A stretch of DNA of 64,000 nt, from contig NZ_BFCH01000020.1 in NCBI RefSeq assembly GCF_003112775.1, positions 1 through 64,000 on the forward strand, in the 5' to 3' direction. The notes under the pieces are model-generated. The model made no database searches. It was not told the DNA's origin and was given only the letters and a program-made list of their open reading frames with translations. The position numbers and the translations under genes are program-made. The stretch's first letter is position 1. Each line of letters opens with the position of its first letter. This document shows positions 1 through 8,022 of this stretch, piece after piece. The stretch is from Mycobacterium montefiorense. Its GTDB lineage: Bacteria; Actinomycetota; Actinomycetes; Mycobacteriales; Mycobacteriaceae.

Positions 1-487
1 GGGGAGGCGGCGGGGGAGGAGCGTCCGGCGGAGGCGCGTCTGGCGGAGGCGGAGCCAGTGGGCCCGGGTCGCCGTTGAGGCCCGGCACGTCGAGACCGGC
101 CGGTGCGGGAACGACATCGCGCGGAGTGGGAGCCGACAGCCCGCCACCGCACACGGGCCAGGCGCCCCGGCCCTGCGTCGCGAGTACTCGTTCAGCGACC
201 GCGATCTGCTGTTCCTTGGTGGCCAGCTGAGCCGACGGGGCGTACTCGCCGCCGCCATGCGAGGCCCAGGTGCCGGCGTTGAACTGCACGCCGCCGAAAT
301 AGCCGTTGCCGGTGTTGATTCCCCAGTTACCACCCGATTCGCATCGGGCTACCTGGTCCCATTCGCCATCCGTGGCAGCGGCTGCTTGACCAGTCATTGC
401 GATGCTGCCGCCACCAAGTACCGCCCCGGTAAAGGCGATCTTGGCGACGCTGATGTTGGATGTCGTGGGCTTGCGGTGACGTCCCAT
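1..487 (-). CDS. rpfA: Resuscitation-promoting factor RpfA (3' end outside window)
   Basis: Secreted peptidoglycan-cleaving muralidase of the Rpf family, which helps dormant mycobacteria resume growth. The protein starts MGRHRKPTTSN, has a hydrophobic signal segment (about residues 13-35) and then a complete Rpf catalytic domain (about 36-115). That domain shows DGEWDQVARCESGG with the catalytic Glu, GGVQFNAGTW, and the second Cys in AWPVCGGG. A Pro/Ala-rich region (APPPPDAPPPD repeats) begins after residue 130 and runs off the left edge, as in RpfA rather than the shorter RpfB-E. The ATG at 487-485 is chosen because it matches the family start and follows the riboswitch-like leader. The total length cannot be judged because the gene is cut by the window. 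Confidence 0.95.
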   Translation of the reverse strand, partial: MGRHRKPTTSNISVAKIAFTGAVLGGGSIAMTGQAAAATDGEWDQVARCESGGNWGINTGNGYFGGVQFNAGTWASHGGGEYAPSAQLATKEQQIAVAERVLATQGRGAWPVCGGGLSAPTPRDVVPAPAGLDVPGLNGDPGPLAPPPPDAPPPDAPPPPPP

Positions 488-499
488 ACGCGCCGAAAG

Positions 500-700
500 T
501 TTCCTCTCTTCACGCGCCTGCGAGGTCAGCTGTCGGGTTCGGGTTAGAGAGGCCACCCGGCCAACGTCACCTCCCAAGAGCCGACGTCGGCTTCACCCCA
601 AGGAGCCGCAAGCGACTCCAGTCCGGCGGACCGGTGGGTCCCCCGTCTCCATCCACATTTCGGTGTCCCCCGCCCATTGGATGGAGCTCGGCGCGACGGG
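500..700 (-). promoter_or_regulatory. ydaO/yuaA-type (c-di-AMP) riboswitch in the rpfA leader
   Basis: The minus strand upstream of rpfA carries recognisable ydaO-class blocks. CCCGACAGCTGACCTCGCAG (plus-strand 518-537) resembles the conserved CCCGUCAGCUAACCUCGCAGG. GGGGTGAAGCCG lies at about 586-600, and a GGGGGACACCGAA-like block at about 655-672. A CCTCTCT/AGAGAGG hairpin (503-552) brackets the 3' side close to the start codon. Known from the class: in mycobacteria and streptomycetes this RNA precedes rpf-type wall hydrolases and turns expression down when c-di-AMP is high. The edges are approximate. The stretch 701-912 further upstream probably holds the promoter; I see no gene in it. Confidence 0.8.
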
Positions 701-912
701 CAGGGGAGGAACGCCACTTGGTTTAGCTGGGCGAGCCTCCGGAGACGGTAACCGGTTCTGTTGGCCCCGTCACCTTCTGCGCTACCCGGCGTTTCCCATC
801 CGGACATCTTCGAAAGCCGCAGGAGCACCTAGAATCTGCGCAGGTCAACGCAGCCCGATATCGGGCCGTGTCCGCACCGTTATCATTCCGTTACGTGAGC
901 TATCTCACAAAA

Positions 913-1191
913 TCAACCGCCAGCGAACGGTGGTAACACGTCGATCGTGTTACCTGACCGCAACGCTTCGGTCTCGTCGCGAACCGCGATGCCGTTGCAG
1001 AGATACGAGCATCGGCTCAACACGGTTGCGAGCTGGGTACCCGGAACCGCGAGTCCTTCAACCAACTCGGCCATCGTGGCGCCCTCACGCAGCACCACCA
1101 TTTGCGATTCGGCTCCGGCCGCAGCGCGTGCGGCCGCGAAGTAGCGGATCGTCACCTCGATGCCGTCCGCATCGACGGGGAGCTCAGCCAC
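913..1191 (-). CDS. moaD2: Molybdopterin synthase small subunit MoaD2
   Basis: Ubiquitin-like sulfur carrier (92 aa) whose C-terminal thiocarboxylate gives sulfur to precursor Z during molybdenum cofactor synthesis. The fold is visible as an EVTIRYFAAARAAAG start and the essential C-terminal Gly-Gly (PPFAGG), the residue pair that is adenylated and thiolated. The GTG at 1191 is the natural start: it overlaps the moaA2 stop (1186-1184) by a few bases, indicating translational coupling in a moaA2-moaD2 operon. Length is normal for MoaD. Confidence 0.93.
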   Translation of the reverse strand: MAELPVDADGIEVTIRYFAAARAAAGAESQMVVLREGATMAELVEGLAVPGTQLATVLSRCSYLCNGIAVRDETEALRSGNTIDVLPPFAGG

Positions 1192-2269
1192 CGATCGCGC
1201 TCATCGGTCGGGCGGGCTGGACGAAGTTCGGATCGTTGATTCCATGGCCGGCGGGCTTGCCCCACATCGCGGTGCGCCAGGCGGCCTCGATCGCGTCGTC
1301 GGACGCCCCGCCGCGCAGCAGGCCTCGCAGGTCGGTCTCGTCGGTGGAGAACAGGCAGCTGCGGATCTGGCCGTCGGCCGTCAGGCGGGTGCGATCACAG
1401 GTCGAGCAGAAGGCGTGTGACACCGAGGCGATGACACCGAACTTTCCGGCCGGCGTATTCGGGCCGGTGTCGGCCAGCCAGAGCTCGGCCGGCGCTGAAC
1501 CACGCGGCGCCGGGTCCGGACGCAGCCGGAAGTGCGGCAGCAGCGCCGCCAGCACGTCGTCGGCCGTCAGCGCCGCATCGCGGCGCCATCGGTGCCCGGC
1601 GTCGAGCGGCATCTGTTCGATGACGCGCAACTGGTAGTCGTGCTCGAGGCAGAACCCCAGCAGCTCAACGACATCCTCGAGGCCGGTGGCGGGATCCAGC
1701 ACGGCGTTGACTTTGACCGGCGTCAGCCCCGCTGCCTTGGCGGCGGCCAGACCGGCCAGCACGTCCGCGAGCCGGTCCCGGCGGGTGATCGCCGCGAAAC
1801 GCTCCCGGTTCACGCTGTCCAGCGAAATGTTGACCCGATCCAGTCCCGCCGCGGCCAGCCCGGCGGCCCGGCGCGCGAGCCCGACGGCGTTGGTGGTCAC
1901 CGAGATCTCGGGACGAGGCCGCAATCCGGCTGCCGCAGCGACCACCTCTTCGAGGTGGCGGGCCAACAGCGGCTCACCTCCGGTAAAACGCACGCTGGTC
2001 ACACCGAGTCGGGTCACGGCGATATGCATCAGGCGGGCCAGCTCATCGGGTCGCAGCAGCGCCTGACCGGGCAGCCAGTCCAGGCCTTCGGCCGGCATGC
2101 AGTAGCTGCACCGCAGGTTGCAGCGATCGGTCAGCGACACGCGCAGATCGGTAGCGGCCCTGCCGTAGGTGTCGAGCAGCGGGCCTTCGGTCGGTACATC
2201 CGCGGCGTCCAGCGGTGGGCCGCCCGTCGGGCTCCGCACCGTCGGCACACCCAGTGCGGTCAGCGTCAT
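1184..2269 (-). CDS. moaA2: GTP 3',8-cyclase MoaA2 (radical SAM, molybdenum cofactor)
   Basis: Radical-SAM enzyme (361 aa) that makes 3',8-cyclo-GTP from GTP, the first step of molybdenum cofactor synthesis. The N-terminal cluster motif CNLRCSYC binds the SAM-coordinated [4Fe-4S]. The C-terminal cluster motif has its Cys residues in FCSTCDRTR and IRSCLF. RFTGGEPLL is the SAM-binding GGEP motif. The usual C-terminal GG (SAIGG) is present. The frame is open far upstream, but the ATG at 2269 gives family length and forms an ATGA overlap with the YccF gene, so I prefer it. Together with moaD2 this is a partial cofactor-synthesis operon. Confidence 0.93.
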   Translation of the reverse strand: MTLTALGVPTVRSPTGGPPLDAADVPTEGPLLDTYGRAATDLRVSLTDRCNLRCSYCMPAEGLDWLPGQALLRPDELARLMHIAVTRLGVTSVRFTGGEPLLARHLEEVVAAAAGLRPRPEISVTTNAVGLARRAAGLAAAGLDRVNISLDSVNRERFAAITRRDRLADVLAGLAAAKAAGLTPVKVNAVLDPATGLEDVVELLGFCLEHDYQLRVIEQMPLDAGHRWRRDAALTADDVLAALLPHFRLRPDPAPRGSAPAELWLADTGPNTPAGKFGVIASVSHAFCSTCDRTRLTADGQIRSCLFSTDETDLRGLLRGGASDDAIEAAWRTAMWGKPAGHGINDPNFVQPARPMSAIGG

Positions 2270-2670
2270 GCGGGCACCCGTGCGAGTGGAGCCGGCGAAC
2301 CAACCGGAACGATCTCCTTGCCCAGCGGCATCAGCGATACCGGGATCAATTTGAGGTTGGCCAGCGCCAGCGGAATCCCGATGATCGTCGCCGCCATGGC
2401 CGCCGCGCTCACCAGATGACCGATCGCCAGCCAGACGCCGAACAGCACTATCCAGATGACGTTCCCGATCAGGGCGCCGGTTCCGGCGGTCGGCTTGTCG
2501 ACGATCGTCCGGCCGAATGGCCATAACGCGTACGAGGCGATGCGCAGCGACGCAAACCCGAACGGAATCGTGATGATGAGCAAGAAGCTGACGAGCGCCG
2601 CAACGAGGTATCCGACGGCCATCCAGAGGCCGCCGAATACAAGCCAGATTATGTTCAGAATCAGGCGCAT
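2266..2670 (-). CDS. YccF-domain inner-membrane protein (Rv0870c-like)
   Basis: Small integral membrane protein (134 aa) made of two tandem YccF-type units (about residues 1-58 and 66-118). Each has hydrophobic helices and a repeated pattern: NIIWLVFGGLWMAVGYL, then NVIWIVLFGVWLAIGHL. The family function is not established. It is the first gene of a tight cluster with moaA2 and moaD2 (ATGA overlap with moaA2). No link to cofactor synthesis is known and the co-transcription may be incidental. Confidence 0.85.
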   Translation of the reverse strand: MRLILNIIWLVFGGLWMAVGYLVAALVSFLLIITIPFGFASLRIASYALWPFGRTIVDKPTAGTGALIGNVIWIVLFGVWLAIGHLVSAAAMAATIIGIPLALANLKLIPVSLMPLGKEIVPVGSPAPLARVPA

Positions 2671-2833
2671 ATCTCCTCCAGCAGTACTGCCAGCCTAGCG
2701 AGTAACACCGAAACTGGCGTGCTTGCCGCCCAACCACCCGAGTAGGATCTGAATCCGCATCGCGTCCTGCACAGGCGGGACGCTTCTTGTGTGTCCATTC
2801 CTAGTTATTCCTTCAGACAAGCAGGTGAGACCA

Positions 2834-3241
2834 GTGCCGACCGGCAAGGTTAAGTGGTACGACGCCGAAAAAGGGTTCGGCTTCCTGTCGCAGGAAGAGG
2901 GCGAGGACGTTTACGTCCGGTCGTCGGCGTTGCCCGAGGGTGTGGAGGGCCTCAAGGCAGGACAGAAGGTGGAGTTCGGCTTGGCTTCTGGCCGGCGCGG
3001 ACCGCAGGCGTTGAGTCTCAAGCTGATCGATCCGCCGCCCACCCTTGCCAAGACGCGCCGCGAGACGCCGGTCGAGCACAAACACGGGCCCGATGAGCTG
3101 CACGGCATGGTCGAGGACATGATCACGCTGCTGGAGAGTGCGGTGCAGCCCGAATTGCGGAAGGGGCGTTACCCCGATCGCAAGGTGGCGCGTCGCGTCT
3201 CCGAGGTTGTCAAGGCGGTGGCCCGGGAGCTCGACGCCTAA
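2834..3241 (+). CDS. cspB: Cold-shock-domain protein (CspB-like, Rv0871)
   Basis: Single-stranded nucleic-acid-binding protein (135 aa). Residues 1-66 are a cold-shock domain with RNP1-like KGFGFLS and a diverged RNP2 DVYVRSSAL, where the usual DVFVHFSAI aromatics are partly replaced. The remaining half is a charged tail (HGMVEDMITLLES, RKGRYPDRKVARRVSEVV) typical of the longer actinobacterial version and absent from 67-aa CspA proteins. I chose the GTG at 2834 because VPTGKVKWYD is the family start; an in-frame ATG-type start at 2789 would add 15 unrelated residues. Confidence 0.88.
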   Translation: MPTGKVKWYDAEKGFGFLSQEEGEDVYVRSSALPEGVEGLKAGQKVEFGLASGRRGPQALSLKLIDPPPTLAKTRRETPVEHKHGPDELHGMVEDMITLLESAVQPELRKGRYPDRKVARRVSEVVKAVARELDA

Positions 3242-3311
3242 CTCGGACCGAGTACCGCGTCTAAGTTTGGGTACTCCATCCTCGCGATAATCATGTAGCG
3301 AGGAGGCTGCG

Positions 3312-5267
3312 ATGGCACAGCAGGCGCAGGTCACCGAGGAACAGGCGAGAGCTCTCGCCGAAGAGTCTCGCGAAAGTGGTTGGGATAAACCGTCCTTCGC
3401 CAAAGAGCTGTTTCTCGGTCATTTTCCATTGGAGCTGATACACCCGTTCCCCAAACCGTCTGACGCCGATGAGGCACGCACCCGCGCGTTTCTGGCCCAA
3501 GTACGGGAATTCCTGAACACCGTTGACGGCAGTGTCATCGAGCGCGATGCGCAGATTCCCGATGAATACGTCAAGGGCTTGGCCGAATTGGGTTGTTTCG
3601 GCATGAAGATTCCGTCCGAATACGGCGGACTGAACATGTCGCAAGTCGCCTATAACCGGGCGTTGATGATGATTTCGTCGGTTCATCCCAGTCTCGGTGC
3701 GCTGCTGTCGGCGCACCAGTCGATCGGGGTGCCTGAGCCGCTGAAGCTCGCCGGCACCGACGAGCAGAAGCGGAAATTCCTGCCGCGCTGTGCCGCTGGC
3801 GCCATCTCGGCATTTCTACTCACCGAACCGGACGTGGGTTCCGACCCCGCGCGGCTGGCCGCTACGGCGACGCCGGTGGACGACGGGCAGGCCTACGAAC
3901 TCGAGGGTGTGAAGTTGTGGACCACCAACGGCGTGGTCGCCGAACTGCTCGTGGTGATGGCCCGGGTGCCCAAGAGCGACGGGCATCGCGGCGGCATCAG
4001 TGCTTTCGTGGTGGAAGCGGACTCGCCCGGGATCACCGTGGAGCGACGCAACAAGTTCATGGGATTGCGCGGCATCGAGAACGGTGTGACCCGACTGCAC
4101 GCCGTCCGGGTACCCAGCGAGAACCTGATCGGGCGGGAAGGTGATGGCCTGAAGATCGCGCTGACCACGCTCAACGCCGGACGGCTTTCGATCCCCGCGA
4201 ACGCGACGGGGTCGTCCAAGTGGGCGCTCAAGATCGCACGTGAATGGTCCGGTGAGCGGGTTCAGTGGGGCAAGCCGTTGGCCAGACATGAAGCGGTGGC
4301 GCACAAGATCTCGTTCATCGCGGCCACCAACTATGCGCTCGACGCCGTGCTCGAACTGTCTGCCCAGATGGCCGACGAAGGGCGCAACGACATCCGCATC
4401 GAGGCAGCGCTGGCCAAGTTGTGGTCCAGTGAAATGGCGTGCATCATCGCCGACGAGCTGCTGCAGATCCGCGGTGGCCGCGGCTACGAAACCGCCGAAT
4501 CCCTGGCGGCGCGCGGCGAGCGCGCGGTACCGGCCGAGCAGGCGCTGCGCGACCTGCGGATCAACCGCATCTTCGAGGGATCCAGCGAGATCATGAAGCT
4601 GCTCATCGCCCGGGAAGCCGTCGACGCCCACTTGAGCGCCGCCGGTGACCTCGCAAAACCTGACACGAAATTGCGGGAGAAGGCTGCCGCTGCGGTCGGC
4701 GCCAGCGGGTTCTATTCAAAGTGGTTGCCGCAGCTGGTATTTGGTGAAGGGCAGCGGCCCAGGGCATACAGCGAGTTCGGTGCGCTGGCGTCATATCTGC
4801 GGTTTGTCGAACGCTCCACCCGCAAGCTGGCCCGCAACACCTTCTACGGGATGGCGCGCTGGCAGGCCAAACTCGAGCAGAAGCAGGGATTCCTGGGACG
4901 CATCGTCGATATCGGCGCCGAGCTGTTCGCGATGTCGGCGGCATGCGTGCGTGCCGAGGGGCAGCGTGTCGCGGACCCCGTCTTGGGGCAGCAGGCTTAC
5001 CAGCTGGCCCAGGCGTTCTGTCAGCAAGCGACCTTGCGAGTCGAGGCGCTGTTCGACGCGTTGTGGACCAACACCGACAGCAGCGATGTGCAGCTGACTC
5101 GCGAGGTGATCCAGGGCCGGTACAGCTGGCTGGAGGACGGCATTGTGGATCAGTCGGAGGGCACCGGGCCGTGGATCGCGCACTGGGAAGCAGGCGAGTC
5201 GACCGAGGCCAACCTGGCTCGGCGGTATCTGGCGGTGTCCGCGTCGACGGGCTCGGTCGCCAAGTAG
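3312..5267 (+). CDS. fadE10: Acyl-CoA dehydrogenase FadE10
   Basis: FAD-dependent acyl-CoA dehydrogenase (651 aa), in the beta-oxidation enzyme class that introduces the alpha-beta double bond. An N-terminal helical domain contains IPSEYGGLNMSQVAYNRA. The FAD/substrate beta-domain contains LTEPDVGSDPARL and LWTTNGVV. The C-terminal helical domain contains RIFEGSSEIMKLLIARE, where the Glu sits at the catalytic-base position. An extra C-terminal region of roughly 200 residues makes it resemble very-long-chain (VLCAD/ACAD9-like) enzymes. The start ATG follows GAGGAGG at 3300-3306. The natural substrate cannot be read from the sequence. Confidence 0.9.
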   Translation: MAQQAQVTEEQARALAEESRESGWDKPSFAKELFLGHFPLELIHPFPKPSDADEARTRAFLAQVREFLNTVDGSVIERDAQIPDEYVKGLAELGCFGMKIPSEYGGLNMSQVAYNRALMMISSVHPSLGALLSAHQSIGVPEPLKLAGTDEQKRKFLPRCAAGAISAFLLTEPDVGSDPARLAATATPVDDGQAYELEGVKLWTTNGVVAELLVVMARVPKSDGHRGGISAFVVEADSPGITVERRNKFMGLRGIENGVTRLHAVRVPSENLIGREGDGLKIALTTLNAGRLSIPANATGSSKWALKIAREWSGERVQWGKPLARHEAVAHKISFIAATNYALDAVLELSAQMADEGRNDIRIEAALAKLWSSEMACIIADELLQIRGGRGYETAESLAARGERAVPAEQALRDLRINRIFEGSSEIMKLLIAREAVDAHLSAAGDLAKPDTKLREKAAAAVGASGFYSKWLPQLVFGEGQRPRAYSEFGALASYLRFVERSTRKLARNTFYGMARWQAKLEQKQGFLGRIVDIGAELFAMSAACVRAEGQRVADPVLGQQAYQLAQAFCQQATLRVEALFDALWTNTDSSDVQLTREVIQGRYSWLEDGIVDQSEGTGPWIAHWEAGESTEANLARRYLAVSASTGSVAK

Positions 5268-5280
5268 CAGAATTGTCGCC

Positions 5281-6285
5281 ATGGCCAGCTACGTTGCCGG
5301 TGCCGGCGAATACACCCGCGACACCAACTACATCGCCACCCGCATCACCGCCGACGGGCGCGACGGCTATCCGGTGGAGCCGGGGCGGTATCGGCTCGTT
5401 GTCGCCCGTGCCTGCCCGTGGGCAAACCGCGCGATCATCGTCCGGCGATTGCTGGGGCTGGAAGATGTTCTCTCCATTGGATTTTGCGGCCCCACGCATG
5501 ACCAGCGCAGTTGGACATTCGACCTCGACCCTGGTGGGGTCGACTCGGTACTGAAGATCCCGCGACTGCAGGACGCCTACTTCAAGCGCTTCCCCGACTA
5601 CCCCAAAGGGATCACCGTCCCTGCGATCGTCGACGTCGGAACCGGTGCGGTCGTCACCAACGATTTCGCTCAGATGACCCTGGACTTGTCCACCGAGTGG
5701 ACTGCCTACCACCGCGACGGTGCGCCCGAGCTATACCCCGAGCGGCTGCGCGGCGAGATCGACGAGGTGAGCAAACGGATCTACACCGAAATCAACAACG
5801 GGGTGTACCGGTGCGGCTTCTCCGGCTCGCAGGAGGCCTACGAGGCTGCTTACGATCGGCTGTTCACCGCGCTGGATTGGGTAAGCGATCGCCTGACCAA
5901 CCAGCGATACCTGTTGGGCGACAGCATCACCGAGGCCGATGTGCGACTGTTCACCACGCTAGCCCGCTTCGACCCGGTCTACCACGGGCACTTCAAATGC
6001 AACCGAAGCAAGTTGAGCGAGATGCCGGTGCTGTGGGCCTACGCGCGTGACCTGTTCCAGACGCCGGGTTTCGGCGACACCACCGACTTCGTCCAGATCA
6101 AACAGCACTACTACATCGTGCACGCCGACATTAACCCGACCCGAATCGTGCCCAAGGGCCCCGACCTGACCAACTGGCTCACTGCGCATGGCCGGGAAAC
6201 ACTGGGAGGAAACCCTTTCGGAGACGGAACGCCGCCCGGGCCGCCGGTCGACGGCGAGCGGGTGCCAGCCGGCCACAGCGCATGA
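5281..6285 (+). CDS. Glutathionyl-hydroquinone reductase / omega-GST-like (YqjG/ECM4 family)
   Basis: Thioredoxin-fold transferase (334 aa) of the Xi-class GST group. The N-terminal thiol site is ARACPWANR (Cys45), followed by the helical domain with YDRLFTALDWVSDRL and the family signature LLGDSITEADVRLFTTLARFD. The C-terminal part (DINPTRIVPKGP) is also typical. Such enzymes reduce glutathionylated quinones. Mycobacteria use mycothiol, so the in vivo thiol partner is inferred to be mycothiol. The ATG at 5281 lies 13 bp after the fadE10 stop, suggesting co-transcription. The frame is open upstream within fadE10 but that part is a shadow. Confidence 0.85.
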   Translation: MASYVAGAGEYTRDTNYIATRITADGRDGYPVEPGRYRLVVARACPWANRAIIVRRLLGLEDVLSIGFCGPTHDQRSWTFDLDPGGVDSVLKIPRLQDAYFKRFPDYPKGITVPAIVDVGTGAVVTNDFAQMTLDLSTEWTAYHRDGAPELYPERLRGEIDEVSKRIYTEINNGVYRCGFSGSQEAYEAAYDRLFTALDWVSDRLTNQRYLLGDSITEADVRLFTTLARFDPVYHGHFKCNRSKLSEMPVLWAYARDLFQTPGFGDTTDFVQIKQHYYIVHADINPTRIVPKGPDLTNWLTAHGRETLGGNPFGDGTPPGPPVDGERVPAGHSA

Positions 6286-6332
6286 CTGGACCCGAAGGAC
6301 GATCGGAAGCTGGTCAACGCAGGTGGACGGAC

Positions 6333-8015
6333 TCACGTGCGACCTAAGAGGATTCCTTCGATGTTGCGCTCTGCGAGCGCCGTGATGGACATGAACGGGT
6401 TGCAACCCAGGTAACCCGGCAACAGGGATGCGTCGTTGACATAGAGCCTGTCGTAGCCTTTAACCCTGCCGTAGGCATCGGTGGCTTTGCCTCGAACAAC
6501 TCCGCCCAGTGGATGAACAGTGTTGGCCGCGAAGGCATTTCCCTGGAAAAGGTCGTCTCGGTACTCCACGCCGTTGGCTTGTGTGACCTTGTCGAAAACG
6601 ACCTGTGCCTTGTCGTGCAAGTGATCGGTGTGACCCCGCGGCCAGTTGATGGCGATCGAGTCGGAATCCGGGTTATAGACGGCCTCAGCGCGGTCACCGG
6701 TCCGCACCATGACGTAGTAACCCAACGCGAATGTCTCGACGGGAAGCGGGATGGAGAACATACTGGCGTATACCGGCTTATCCGGATCGTCGCGCCCGTC
6801 CAGATTGATCAGTCCCATCAAGGACTGCTGAGTACCCGCAGGATCGGTGGGCGCAAGTGCGTGGGCGACCATGATGTCACCGTTGTTCCCGTATCCGCGG
6901 CCGATCTCTTCGTTCAGATTGGGCAGAGTCCCGGTGTCCCGCGCACGGAGTAGCAACTCCGTTGTACCGAGCACTCCGGCGTTGAGGTGCAATTCGTTGC
7001 AGCTGATTTCGGACTGGCCGACATGTTCCCCGTATCGGCCGATTTCGCGGATGGAGATCACGTATCGACCCGACCGCTCACGCCGGATGCGGATTACCTC
7101 GGTCAGCGGCTTCAAAGTGGCCTTGCCGGTCGCCAACGCGGCTGCGATGTAGGTCTGGTCAACACTGCCGGACCTGCCATAGTTGTTCCCGAATTGTTGT
7201 TCAAAATCGAAGGCTGAGCGTGGAACCTCGCCCGCCTCTTCCTTTTTCATGTAGTCGAACGAGTAGGCGCTGCCGTTGTAGTCGACGCGGTAGCCGGCAT
7301 TCGCCGCGTACTGGCGTCCCACTCGGGCGTATTGGAACCAAGGCGTCTGCTCAAACCAGTCCATGTCGCGATAGCTGATCCGCAGCATCCTCTTGGCGCG
7401 TTCGGTGTACTTGCCCAAGAATAGATTGGAGTCGATATCTGGGAACGCCTGACTAACCTGAGCGTGTGTCGGGATTGCGGCAATTGCCGCGTTGATCATC
7501 GATCCACCGCCAACGGCAATTCCGCGGTATATCGTGTGGGCGCCTTGAGTGACCTTTTGGCAGATTCCAGCCTGAACGCGCTGCGGTGACGGAATCCGTC
7601 TGACCACGTCCTCTACCGAAACGCCGTTGTACGACGACACCAGACTCGGCGGGACGTTCGTGAACCAGCCAGCACGATTATCGGCCGGCAACATTCGTGA
7701 GAAGCGTTTGCCATCGGGATCGGGCGAAGTCCACCATCTACCCTTTTCCAGGATAAGGGTCTCGATCCCGGCTTGGGCGAGCCGTAGCGCTGAGACCCCG
7801 CCGCCATAGCCGCTGCCTACCACAATGGCTCGGTAGTGTGGCCGCAGAACGCTTGACTCGCTTCGCTTTTGAAGTTCAAGTATGTCGGCTCCAAGAGCTG
7901 CTCCGGCAATTCCGGTGGCGGCACCAAGAAAATGTCTTCGCGATAAGGCCGGCGAGCGTGGTGAACGGCGCACTTCGGGATGTCGACGAGGTTCGCACTT
8001 ATGATGTTTGCCCAT
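6333..8015 (-). CDS. GMC-family flavin oxidoreductase (cholesterol-oxidase-like) with Tat signal
   Basis: FAD-dependent oxidoreductase (560 aa). A twin-arginine signal, SRRHFLGAATGIAGAALGA, lies at about residues 24-42, so it is probably exported folded with FAD. Then come the Rossmann FAD motif VVGSGYGGGVSALRLAQAG and a C-terminal catalytic region with NTVHPLGG (His) and GCNPFMSITALAERN (Asn), as in class I cholesterol oxidases. The start at 8015 lies 7 bp after the alkB stop, so the two genes form an operon. Substrate is uncertain: sterol oxidation or, given alkB, oxidation of the alcohol it produces. The pair is not part of the M. tuberculosis order I recall here. Confidence 0.85.
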   Translation of the reverse strand: MGKHHKCEPRRHPEVRRSPRSPALSRRHFLGAATGIAGAALGADILELQKRSESSVLRPHYRAIVVGSGYGGGVSALRLAQAGIETLILEKGRWWTSPDPDGKRFSRMLPADNRAGWFTNVPPSLVSSYNGVSVEDVVRRIPSPQRVQAGICQKVTQGAHTIYRGIAVGGGSMINAAIAAIPTHAQVSQAFPDIDSNLFLGKYTERAKRMLRISYRDMDWFEQTPWFQYARVGRQYAANAGYRVDYNGSAYSFDYMKKEEAGEVPRSAFDFEQQFGNNYGRSGSVDQTYIAAALATGKATLKPLTEVIRIRRERSGRYVISIREIGRYGEHVGQSEISCNELHLNAGVLGTTELLLRARDTGTLPNLNEEIGRGYGNNGDIMVAHALAPTDPAGTQQSLMGLINLDGRDDPDKPVYASMFSIPLPVETFALGYYVMVRTGDRAEAVYNPDSDSIAINWPRGHTDHLHDKAQVVFDKVTQANGVEYRDDLFQGNAFAANTVHPLGGVVRGKATDAYGRVKGYDRLYVNDASLLPGYLGCNPFMSITALAERNIEGILLGRT

Positions 8016-8022
8016 CGGTTGG

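Noticed and set aside
1..130. GGCGGAGGC-type tandem repeats as a possible non-coding repeat array
   Set aside because: They are the codons of the Pro/Ala-rich region of RpfA, so coding repeats explain them.
1184..2737. Long 517-codon version of moaA2
   Set aside because: The first 156 codons run through the YccF gene and are Arg-rich; the ATG at 2269 gives family length and an ATGA overlap.
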